Of a stretch of DNA of 64,000 nucleotides, positions 20,028-26,929 are shown piece after piece. The notes under the pieces were generated by a model. That model worked only from the letters and a program-made list of their open reading frames with translations, was not told the DNA's origin and did not search any database. Position numbers and translations under genes: made by a program. Source of the stretch: Sphingobium phenoxybenzoativorans (GTDB taxonomy: Bacteria > Pseudomonadota > Alphaproteobacteria > Sphingomonadales > Sphingomonadaceae); the NCBI RefSeq assembly GCF_001757355.1, contig NZ_MINO01000002.1:124001-188000 (forward strand), written 5' to 3'. How positions within the stretch are numbered: the first letter of the stretch is position 1; every line of letters begins with the position of its first letter.

Positions 20028-20909
20028 TCAGGCTGGCGACGACGCCAGTTGCGCCAGATGGCGGAGCTTGTGCGGATTGCGGATGATGTAGATCGCCTTG
20101 ATCCGCCCATCCTCGATGTCGAAGGCCGTGGATTGCAACGTGTCCCCCCGCTCCATGCTGACATAGCCGGGCAGGCCGTTGATCCGCCCGCGCCACAGGA
20201 TGCGGCGTGGATAATCGCCGGACTTGTGCACGATGCCCAGGAAGAAGCGCGCCACCTTGTCCGCCCCCTTGATGATGTTCATGGCGGCGATCTTCACGCC
20301 GCCGCCATCGCCATGGAAGGCGACATCATCGGTCAGCAAACTGGCGAAAGCGCTGGTCTCGCCGCTCTGCGACGCTGCGAGAAAGGCGTCGACAAGCCGG
20401 TCGCCTTCATCCTGCGCAATGCGGAAGCGGGGCTTGTCGGTCTGCACATGCGCCCGTGCGCGCGCTGCAAGCTGGCGGCAGCTCGCTTCCGAGCGGCCGA
20501 GCTGGGAAGCGACCTCCGGATAATCCATGTCGAATATGTCGTGCAGCAGGAACGCTGCGCGTTCGAGCGGAGAAAGGCGCTCCAGCGCCAGCAGCAGGGC
20601 GACGGAGAGGGAGTCGGCGCGCTCCGCCTCGACATCCGGCCCGACGCCTTCGGCCACGGGGTCCGGCAGCCACGGGCCGACATATTCCTCCCGCCGCGCC
20701 CGCGCCGACTTCATCTGGTCTAGGCACAAATTGGTGACGATCCGGGACAGGAAAGCGCGCGGATTGGCGATACCGTCCTGCTCCGTCCGTTCCCAACGCA
20801 GCCAGCTTTCCTGCACGATGTCCTCCGCCTCCGCCAGCGAGCCCAGCATCCGGTAGGCGACGCCCAGAAGGTGCGACCGGTGGGTTTCGAAGGCGTGGGC
20901 GGGGAGCAT
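20028..20909 (-). CDS. ECF41-type RNA polymerase sigma factor with C-terminal SnoaL-like domain
   Basis: 293 aa. Sigma region 2 ([27 protein letters not shown]) and region 4 ([40 protein letters not shown]) are followed by a ~120-residue SnoaL/NTF2-like domain. Features recalled as diagnostic for group ECF41 are present: the linker YVGPWLPDP, the DGGG motif (HGDGGGVK) and an NPDKL-like motif near the end (NPHKL). No anti-sigma gene is adjacent; in this group the extension itself controls activity. It lies 39 nt downstream of a carboxymuconolactone decarboxylase-like gene, the standard ECF41 partner, and a matching promoter precedes that gene. Confidence 0.9.
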   Translation of the reverse strand: MLPAHAFETHRSHLLGVAYRMLGSLAEAEDIVQESWLRWERTEQDGIANPRAFLSRIVTNLCLDQMKSARARREEYVGPWLPDPVAEGVGPDVEAERADSLSVALLLALERLSPLERAAFLLHDIFDMDYPEVASQLGRSEASCRQLAARARAHVQTDKPRFRIAQDEGDRLVDAFLAASQSGETSAFASLLTDDVAFHGDGGGVKIAAMNIIKGADKVARFFLGIVHKSGDYPRRILWRGRINGLPGYVSMERGDTLQSTAFDIEDGRIKAIYIIRNPHKLRHLAQLASSPA

Positions 20910-20948
20910 CGGCGGGTTCTACAATCCGGCGCGAGGGACGGGAATGGC

Positions 20949-21398
20949 CTAATTCCGCAGCGGGTGGACCATGCCGAAGCCGACGCCGAAGCGGTTCCAG
21001 CCGTTGATCGTGACGATCAGCAGCGTCAGTTCCACCTTTTCCGCATCGGTGAAATGCGCGTCGAGCGCTTCATGGGCCGCCGCATCCGGGTGACCGGAGG
21101 CGAGCGAGGTCATTGCTTCGGCCCACGCCAGCGCAGCGCGTTCGCGCCCAGAAAATACCGGCGAATCGCGCCAGCCGCTCAGGACGAAGATGCGCTGCGG
21201 ATTCTCGCCCGCCTTGATCATGTCGTGGCTGTGCATGTCCATGCAGAAGGCGCAGCCGTTCATCTGCGACACCCGCATGCGGACCAGCTCGGCCAGCGGC
21301 TTTTCGATCGCGCCTTTCAGCACCGCGCCCTCCAGCGCCATCATGGCCTTTGCGGCGGCGGGCTGGGCGTCCATCCAGTTCAGTTGCGTATGCATCAT
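20949..21398 (-). CDS. Carboxymuconolactone decarboxylase / AhpD-like family protein
   Basis: 149 aa. Contains the AhpD-type redox motif CAFC in MNGCAFCMDMHSHDM with the downstream His, the helix ARERAALAWAEAMT-like segment (GRERAALAWAEAMT) and the C-terminal NGWNRFGVGF. Members act as alkylhydroperoxidase-like disulfide enzymes or decarboxylases; the CxxC makes a redox role more likely than decarboxylation. Start ATG at 21398 has AAAGGA upstream; a second ATG follows directly. It is the first gene after the ECF41-type promoter and is the expected regulon member of the sigma factor downstream. Confidence 0.9.
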   Translation of the reverse strand: MMHTQLNWMDAQPAAAKAMMALEGAVLKGAIEKPLAELVRMRVSQMNGCAFCMDMHSHDMIKAGENPQRIFVLSGWRDSPVFSGRERAALAWAEAMTSLASGHPDAAAHEALDAHFTDAEKVELTLLIVTINGWNRFGVGFGMVHPLRN

Positions 21399-21427
21399 CT
21401 TGTCCTTTCATCAGGTGATGCCGACAA

Positions 21428-21454
21428 GACGAGACAGCCCCATGCTCTGTGACA
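21428..21454 (-). promoter_or_regulatory. Predicted ECF41 promoter upstream of the decarboxylase-sigma operon
   Basis: On the minus strand TGTCACA (21448-21454) and CGTC (21428-21431) are separated by exactly 16 nt, matching the ECF41 consensus TGTCACA-N16-CGTC as I recall it. It lies 29 nt before the start codon of the carboxymuconolactone decarboxylase-like gene, so the sigma factor would autoregulate this operon. Confidence 0.75.
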
Positions 21455-21473
21455 TGGGGTGCGCATTTTTTGT

Positions 21474-22193
21474 TCAGGCGAAGATTTCCTCCAGGAAATC
21501 CATCGACGCCTTCCAACTGCGGCGGTCCGCATCCGGGCTATATCCGAAATGCTGGCCGGGCATGTTGACCGATTCATCGGTGAAGGCATGGCCGGTATGG
21601 CCATAGGCGTGGATCTGCCAGTCGGCCTTGCCCTCGGTCAGTTCCTTCGCCAGCGCGGCCGTGGCATCCGGCGGGCATAGCGGATCGTCCCACCCGTGGC
21701 AGACCAGCACTTTCGGCCCGATCGGCGTGACGTTGGGATAGGGCGGGGCGTCATAGACGCCGTGGAAACTGACGACGCCCTTCACATCCAGGCCAGCGCG
21801 CGCCATGTCGAGAACGCATTTGCCGCCGAAGCAGAAGCCGAACGCCGCGCATTTCGACGGGTCGGTTTCCGGCATGGCCTTCAGCGCATCCAGGGAAACG
21901 CCAAGCCGCGCCTTCAGCAGCGTGCGGTCATTGTTCAGCTCCGTCATGTAGCGCGCCCTGTCCGGGTCGTCGCGGGTGGGGCGCTTGCCCTGGCCGAAGA
22001 CGTCGGCGACAAAGACCGAATAGCCCAGCGCTGCAATCTTTTCGCCACGCAGGAAATCATCCTCCTTGGTGCCCAGCACGTTCGGGATCAGCAACAGGCC
22101 GGGGCGCGGTCCCGCGGCCGGATCGGCAATGGCCATGCCCTCGAACGGGCCGCCGGGGCCGTCATATATCGTCACGCGCCGCTCGATGCCCAT
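21474..22193 (-). CDS. Dienelactone hydrolase family protein
   Basis: 239 aa alpha/beta hydrolase. The nucleophile elbow is GFCFGG (Cys in place of Ser, as in dienelactone hydrolase), followed by an acid in [11 protein letters not shown] and the His in YGHTGHAF, giving a Cys-Asp-His triad. There is no signal peptide. The substrate cannot be told; such proteins hydrolyse dienelactone or unrelated esters. It lies upstream of the ECF41 promoter in the same direction but that promoter points away from it, so it is probably an independent unit divergent from gpmA. Confidence 0.88.
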   Translation of the reverse strand: MGIERRVTIYDGPGGPFEGMAIADPAAGPRPGLLLIPNVLGTKEDDFLRGEKIAALGYSVFVADVFGQGKRPTRDDPDRARYMTELNNDRTLLKARLGVSLDALKAMPETDPSKCAAFGFCFGGKCVLDMARAGLDVKGVVSFHGVYDAPPYPNVTPIGPKVLVCHGWDDPLCPPDATAALAKELTEGKADWQIHAYGHTGHAFTDESVNMPGQHFGYSPDADRRSWKASMDFLEEIFA

Positions 22194-22321
22194 ATCTCAC
22201 TCCTCCTCTATGGCGCGGCTGTCCTTCCATGAAACAGTTGGGCGGGGCAAGTTGCGCAGGACGGATTTGCCGTTATGGAGGGCCGCAATTGGGCAAACCT
22301 AGCTTACGGAGACAGCGACCC

Positions 22322-23008
22322 ATGCCGACACTCGTCCTCATCCGCCATGGCCAATCCGCGTGGAATCTTGAAAACCGCTTCACCGGCTGGTGGGATGTGG
22401 ATGTGACGGAGAAGGGCGCGGGAGAGGCGCGTGCGGCCGGCCAGTTGCTGAAGGAGAAGGGGCTTGATTTCGATTGCTGCTTCACCTCCGTCCAGACCCG
22501 CGCGATCAAGACGCTGAACATCGTGCTGGAGGAAATGGGGCGTCTCTGGCTCCCCGTCGAAAAGGACTGGCGCCTCAATGAACGCCATTATGGCGGGCTG
22601 ACCGGTCTCAACAAGGCGGAAACCGCGGCCAAGCATGGCGATGCGCAGGTCAAGGTGTGGCGCCGCAGCTTCGATACGCCGCCGCCGCCGCTGGAGGCGG
22701 GCGGCGAGTTCGATCTGTCGAAGGACCGCCGCTATGACGGCATCGCCATCCCGTCGACCGAGAGCCTGAAGGACACGATCGCCCGCGTGCTGCCCTATTG
22801 GGAAAGCCGCATCGCGCCGGAACTGAAAGCGGGCAAGCGGGTCGTCATCTCCGCCCACGGCAATTCGCTGCGCGCGCTGGTCAAGCATCTGTCGGGTATC
22901 CCGGATGCGGAGATCACCGAGCTGGAGATCCCGACCGGCCAGCCGATCGTCTACGAACTGGACGACAATCTGGCGGCGCTCGACCGCTATTATCTGTCGG
23001 AGCGCTGA
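22322..23008 (+). CDS. gpmA: 2,3-bisphosphoglycerate-dependent phosphoglycerate mutase
   Basis: 228 aa from the ATG at 22322 ([15 protein letters not shown]). The phosphorylated His lies in [33 protein letters not shown] and the second active-site His in [11 protein letters not shown] are all present, as in dPGM. It interconverts 3- and 2-phosphoglycerate in glycolysis and gluconeogenesis in the cytosol. The open frame upstream of the ATG has no similarity to the family. It is separated from purE by a repeat-containing gap. Confidence 0.95.
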   Translation: MPTLVLIRHGQSAWNLENRFTGWWDVDVTEKGAGEARAAGQLLKEKGLDFDCCFTSVQTRAIKTLNIVLEEMGRLWLPVEKDWRLNERHYGGLTGLNKAETAAKHGDAQVKVWRRSFDTPPPPLEAGGEFDLSKDRRYDGIAIPSTESLKDTIARVLPYWESRIAPELKAGKRVVISAHGNSLRALVKHLSGIPDAEITELEIPTGQPIVYELDDNLAALDRYYLSER

Positions 23009-23023
23009 GAGGCTTATCATGAT

Positions 23024-23099
23024 CCGTTCGGGCTGAGCGGAGGCGAAGCGGCTTCGACAAGTTCAGCTATGCCCTTCGACTTCGCTCAGGGCGAACGGA
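23024..23099. repeat. Dispersed intergenic repeat (copy 3), inverted
   Basis: Outer arms ccgttcgggctgagc and gctcagggcgaacgg face each other, with an inner copy cttcgacaagttcagc between them. It lies between gpmA and purE. Confidence 0.75.
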
Positions 23100-23187
23100 T
23101 GTATGCTGGACGGCGCAGATTCATCCGGTTAAGGGGCTGTGCTTCCGGGCGGCGCAGCCGCGCGCTTTAGGGGTGGGAAGCACGGCA

Positions 23188-23673
23188 ATGGCGGATCAGG
23201 TTCAGGTCGGCATCATCATGGGCAGCAGGTCCGATTGGGAGACCATGCGCCATGCGGCCGAAATACTGGATGCTCTGGGGATCACGCACGAGTGCAAGGT
23301 GGTGTCCGCCCACCGCACGCCGGACCGCCTGTATGATTATGCGAAATCGGCCGCCGGGCGCGGACTGAAGGCGATCATCGCGGGCGCGGGCGGCGCTGCG
23401 CATCTTCCCGGCATGGCGGCGGCGATGACGCGCCTGCCGGTGCTGGGCGTGCCGGTGGAATCCAAGGCGCTCTCTGGCATGGACAGCCTGCTTTCCATCG
23501 TTCAGATGCCGGCCGGCATTCCCGTCGGCACGCTGGCGATCGGCAAGGCGGGGGCGACCAATGCGGCCTTGCTGGCCGCAGCGATGCTGGCGACCACGGA
23601 CGATGACCTCGCCGGACGGCTTGAGGTCTGGCGGGCGAAGCAGACGGACTCCGTTGCGGAAACGCCGGAATGA
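23188..23673 (+). CDS. purE: N5-carboxyaminoimidazole ribonucleotide mutase PurE
   Basis: 161 aa from the ATG at 23188, preceded by GGGAAG; an in-frame GTG five codons earlier is less likely. Class I PurE motifs: [20 protein letters not shown] with the catalytic His, and [15 protein letters not shown]. It converts N5-CAIR to CAIR in purine synthesis. purK starts 10 nt after its stop, so the two consecutive pathway steps are made together. Confidence 0.96.
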   Translation: MADQVQVGIIMGSRSDWETMRHAAEILDALGITHECKVVSAHRTPDRLYDYAKSAAGRGLKAIIAGAGGAAHLPGMAAAMTRLPVLGVPVESKALSGMDSLLSIVQMPAGIPVGTLAIGKAGATNAALLAAAMLATTDDDLAGRLEVWRAKQTDSVAETPE

Positions 23674-23683
23674 AGGCGCGTTG

Positions 23684-24754
23684 ATGACGGTCATTCCTCC
23701 CGGCTCCACCATCGGCATATTGGGCGGCGGCCAGCTTGGGCGAATGCTGGCGATGGCGGCGGCGCAGCTTGGCTATCGCACGCATATCTTCGCGCCGGAG
23801 GAGAGCGGTCCGGCGGCCGATGTTTCTCCCCACTGGACGCAGGCCGACTATACGGACGGGCAGGCGTTGGCGAAATTCGCCGACATGGTCGACGTCGTCA
23901 CCTATGAGTTTGAGAATATCGACACGGCGGCGCTGGATGTGCTGGCGGGCCATGGCTTGGTCCGGCCGGGCGTCAACGCCTTGCGGATCGCGCAGGACCG
24001 GCTGGCCGAGAAGCGCTTCGTCTGCGACCTTGGCGGCGTGACTGCGCCTTTCTCACCGGTCGATAGTCTCGACGATCTGGAGACGGCGCTGGAGCGGATG
24101 GACGCGCCCGCGATCCTCAAGACCAACCGCATGGGCTATGACGGCAAGGGGCAGGTGCGGATCGGCGATGCTGGCGAGGCAGTCGGCGCATGGAATGCCG
24201 TGAAGCGCGCGCCGTCGATCCTGGAAGGATTTGTCCGCTTCGATCAGGAGTTTTCCGTCATCCTGGTGCGCGGCGGCGATGGCGACCTGCGCTTCTGGGA
24301 CAGCGCGGCCAATGTCCATGTGGGCGGCATATTGGCGACCTCCACTGTTCCTGCCGGACCGGTGATCGCCGGACAGCTTGACGCGGCGCGCAGCATGGCG
24401 CGGGCCATTGCCGAGAAGCTGGATTATGTCGGCGTGCTGGCGGTCGAGTTCTTCGCGTCCGCCGAAGGACCCGTGTTCAACGAAATGGCGCCGCGCGTCC
24501 ACAATAGCGGCCACTGGACCATCGAAGGGGCGCTGACCAGCCAGTTCGAAAACCATATCCGCGCGATCTGCGGCCTGCCGCTCGGCGACACCGGCCTTGC
24601 CGCAAGGACGGTCGAGATGCGGAACCTGATCGGCGACGAAGCGGCGGCATGGCCGGAGATACTCGCCGATCCGGCCAGCCATCTCCATCTCTATGGTAAG
24701 CATGAGGCGCGGCCGGGCCGGAAAATGGGCCATGTAACCCGGCTGGGGTTTTGA
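23684..24754 (+). CDS. purK: N5-carboxyaminoimidazole ribonucleotide synthetase PurK
   Basis: 356 aa ATP-grasp enzyme that carboxylates AIR with bicarbonate and ATP. N-terminal GILGGGQLGRMLAMAA, the ATP-grasp loop LKTNRMGYDGKGQV, and NEMAPRVHNSGHWT with the metal- and substrate-binding residues are visible. The ATG at 23684 follows purE by 10 nt, forming the purEK pair; the frame upstream overlaps purE and is not part of it. Confidence 0.96.
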   Translation: MTVIPPGSTIGILGGGQLGRMLAMAAAQLGYRTHIFAPEESGPAADVSPHWTQADYTDGQALAKFADMVDVVTYEFENIDTAALDVLAGHGLVRPGVNALRIAQDRLAEKRFVCDLGGVTAPFSPVDSLDDLETALERMDAPAILKTNRMGYDGKGQVRIGDAGEAVGAWNAVKRAPSILEGFVRFDQEFSVILVRGGDGDLRFWDSAANVHVGGILATSTVPAGPVIAGQLDAARSMARAIAEKLDYVGVLAVEFFASAEGPVFNEMAPRVHNSGHWTIEGALTSQFENHIRAICGLPLGDTGLAARTVEMRNLIGDEAAAWPEILADPASHLHLYGKHEARPGRKMGHVTRLGF

Positions 24755-24782
24755 TGATGCACCGAGGAAGGGAAAACGACCG

Positions 24783-25289
24783 ATGCCGCTGACCCATCCC
24801 GCCACTCACCCCGAAATCGTCCTGATCCTGGCCCGCGCGGACAATGGCGTTATCGGCCGCGACGGAAAGTTGCCCTGGCATCTCCCGGCCGACCTGCGCC
24901 GGTTCAAGACATTGACGCAGGGGCGGCCGATGGTGATGGGGCGCAAGACCTTCGACAGCCTGCCCGGCCTGCTGCCCGGCCGCCGCCATATCGTGCTGAC
25001 CCGCGACGAGGCGTGGAGCGAGGAGGGGGCGGAGGTCGCCCACAGCGTAGACGCCGCCATCCGGCTGGCGAATGCGCCGTCCATGTCGGTGATTGGGGGG
25101 GCGGAAATCTATGCCCTGTTCCTGCCCCATGCGGACCGGATCGAACTGACCGAGGTGCATGCCGATGTCCCCGGCGACGCCAGCATCCCCTATCCCGATC
25201 CTGCTGCGTGGCGGGAAATTGCGCGGGAAACGCATCCGGTGGAGGGGGTAAGGCCGGCCTTCAGCTTCGTGACGCTGCGGCGGGCATAG
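24783..25289 (+). CDS. folA: Dihydrofolate reductase
   Basis: 168 aa. NADPH-dependent reduction of dihydrofolate. Family blocks: LILARADNGVIGRDGKLPWHLPADLRRFK with the catalytic Asp equivalent in the LPADL segment, MGRKTFDSLPGLLPGRRHIVLTR, and VIGGAEIYALFLPHADRIELTEV. It follows purK by 28 nt and may be transcribed with it. A dispersed repeat lies just after the stop. Confidence 0.95.
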   Translation: MPLTHPATHPEIVLILARADNGVIGRDGKLPWHLPADLRRFKTLTQGRPMVMGRKTFDSLPGLLPGRRHIVLTRDEAWSEEGAEVAHSVDAAIRLANAPSMSVIGGAEIYALFLPHADRIELTEVHADVPGDASIPYPDPAAWREIARETHPVEGVRPAFSFVTLRRA

Positions 25290-25306
25290 GAGCTGGAAGA
25301 ATCATA

Positions 25307-25388
25307 CCGTTCGGGCTGAGCTTGTCGAAGCCCTGCCCTTCACCTCAAAGAAAAAACAGCCCCCCTACGGCGAAGTTCAGGGCGAAAT
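25307..25388. repeat. Dispersed intergenic repeat (copy 4)
   Basis: ccgttcgggctgagcttgtcg followed ~50 nt later by the diverged return arm cgaagttcagggcgaaatg. Located between the converging folA and the small gene at 25403. Confidence 0.65.
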
Positions 25389-25402
25389 GTCAAACGCCTC
25401 GC

Positions 25403-25711
25403 TTACGCATAACTGCCGTCAGCCCGTTTCGGCCTCATCTGCGCCTCAGCGACCTTGCGCACGGCTTCTGCGATTTCCTTGTCGATCGCAGTGCGCTGTT
25501 CGGTGGAGAGCCCCTGATATTGCGCCTCCGACAGGTCATGCTTCTTGAGCACAGCGTCGCGGGCGCGCTCCATCGGCGTTTGATGGCCGACCTTCTTCAA
25601 TTCGTCGAGAATGGCGTCGAAGGCGGTCTTTACGCCCTTTGCGGCGGCCGGTCCGGCGACCGCCGATGTGGCGGCGCTGGCGATGCCGCTGATTGCGGAA
25701 GCGATAGTCAT
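25403..25711 (-). CDS. Small hypothetical protein
   Basis: 102 aa from the ATG at 25711, which is preceded by a G-rich ribosome site. The N-terminal ~30 residues are Ala/Ser/Gly-rich (IASAISGIASAATSAVAGPAAAKG); the rest is charged and helical (TPMERARDAVLKKHDLSEAQYQGLSTEQRTAIDKEIAEAVRK). This composition suggests a small export-associated or surface protein or an amphipathic structural protein, but no known motif is seen. It is divergent from ribF and stands alone between folA and ribF. Confidence 0.65.
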   Translation of the reverse strand: MTIASAISGIASAATSAVAGPAAAKGVKTAFDAILDELKKVGHQTPMERARDAVLKKHDLSEAQYQGLSTEQRTAIDKEIAEAVRKVAEAQMRPKRADGSYA

Positions 25712-25832
25712 GCAAAAGTCCCCCCGGATATGTGGCTGCACCATGCCGCATCATGCTTAACATCGGGTTTCGGCGTGCCCGCGCGGGGCTTATGGATTGC
25801 GCGGGTTCGCCTGCCCCCCTATAGCCCGCGCC

Positions 25833-26774
25833 ATGCGGCGGCTGGATAGCGGCGCACCGATGCCCGCCGACCTGCGCGGAGCCATCGTCGCGCTGGGCAA
25901 TTTCGACGGATTTCATCTGGGTCATCAGGCCGTGGTCGCGCGCGCCGTCGAACGGGCGCGTGCCGAGGGGCGGCCTGTTATCGTCGCGACCTTCGATCCC
26001 CATCCCGTGCGCCTGTTCCGCCCGGATACGCCGCCATTCCGCCTCACCAGCCTGGACCAGCGGGAAAGGCTGTTCGCGGCGGCGGGCGCGGATGCGATGC
26101 TGGTGTTCCATTTCGATCATGCGCTGGCCGCAAAGACAGCCGATGATTTCGCGGCGATGCTGGTCGACGAAATTGGCGCCGCCGCGGTGGTCACGGGCGA
26201 GGATTTCACCTTCGGCCGCAACAAGAGCGGCAATGTGTCCCGCCTTGCCCAACTCGGCAGGGCGCTGGGCATCACCAACGAAGCGGTGACGGCGGTCGTC
26301 GATGCGGAGGGGAATGTCGTATCGTCCAGCCGCATCCGGGACGTGCTGAAGGCCGGGGATTGCGCCACGGCGACAGCGCTGATGACGCGGCCCTTCGCCA
26401 TTCAGGGTACCGTCCAGCATGGCGACAAGCTGGGCCGGACCATCGGCTATCCCACCGCCAATGTGGATATGGGGAAATATCTGCGCCCGGCCTACGGCAT
26501 CTATGCGGTGCGCGGCGTGCTGCCGGATGGCCGGGTGCTGGACGGGGCGGCGAACCTGGGCATCCGCCCGACCTTCGACCCGCCCAAGGAATTGCTGGAA
26601 CCCTATTTCTTCGACTTTTCCGAAAGTCTCTACGGCCAGTGCATAGAGGTGCAGTTGATCGAATATCTGCGGCCGGAGGCGAAGTTCGACGGGCTGGACG
26701 CGCTGGTCGCGCAGATGGACGCCGATTGCGATCGCGCGCGGCAAATCCTTGCGGCGACGCCACGGGTCGCCTAA
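25833..26774 (+). CDS. ribF: Bifunctional riboflavin kinase / FAD synthetase RibF
   Basis: 313 aa from the ATG at 25833; an in-frame TTG 12 codons earlier lacks support. The N-terminal FAD synthetase domain has the nucleotidyltransferase motif ALGNFDGFHLGH and SSSRIRDVLKAGD; the C-terminal riboflavin kinase domain has GRTIGYPTANVDM and NLGIRPTFD. It makes FMN and FAD in the cytosol. It is followed by ileS and lspA, the usual ribF-ileS-lspA order, though a repeat separates it from ileS. Confidence 0.95.
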   Translation: MRRLDSGAPMPADLRGAIVALGNFDGFHLGHQAVVARAVERARAEGRPVIVATFDPHPVRLFRPDTPPFRLTSLDQRERLFAAAGADAMLVFHFDHALAAKTADDFAAMLVDEIGAAAVVTGEDFTFGRNKSGNVSRLAQLGRALGITNEAVTAVVDAEGNVVSSSRIRDVLKAGDCATATALMTRPFAIQGTVQHGDKLGRTIGYPTANVDMGKYLRPAYGIYAVRGVLPDGRVLDGAANLGIRPTFDPPKELLEPYFFDFSESLYGQCIEVQLIEYLRPEAKFDGLDALVAQMDADCDRARQILAATPRVA

Positions 26775-26797
26775 TGCCCCCGGGATATTTCTCTCAG

Positions 26798-26907
26798 CCG
26801 TTCGTGCTGAGTAGGGACTGAGCTTGTCGAAGGCCCGTATCGAAGCATCCGCGCAGGTCCTTCGATATGCCATTTCGACAAGCTCAATGGCTACTCAGGA
26901 CGAACGG
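26798..26907. repeat. Dispersed intergenic repeat (copy 5), inverted pair
   Basis: Left arm ccgttcgtgctgagtagggactgagcttgtcgaagg and right arm ccttcgatatgccatttcgacaagctcaatggctactcaggacgaacgg form a long imperfect stem between ribF and ileS. The ribosome-binding region of ileS begins just after it. Confidence 0.75.
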
Positions 26908-26929
26908 GGTTTTGTTTGACCGGACCCGC

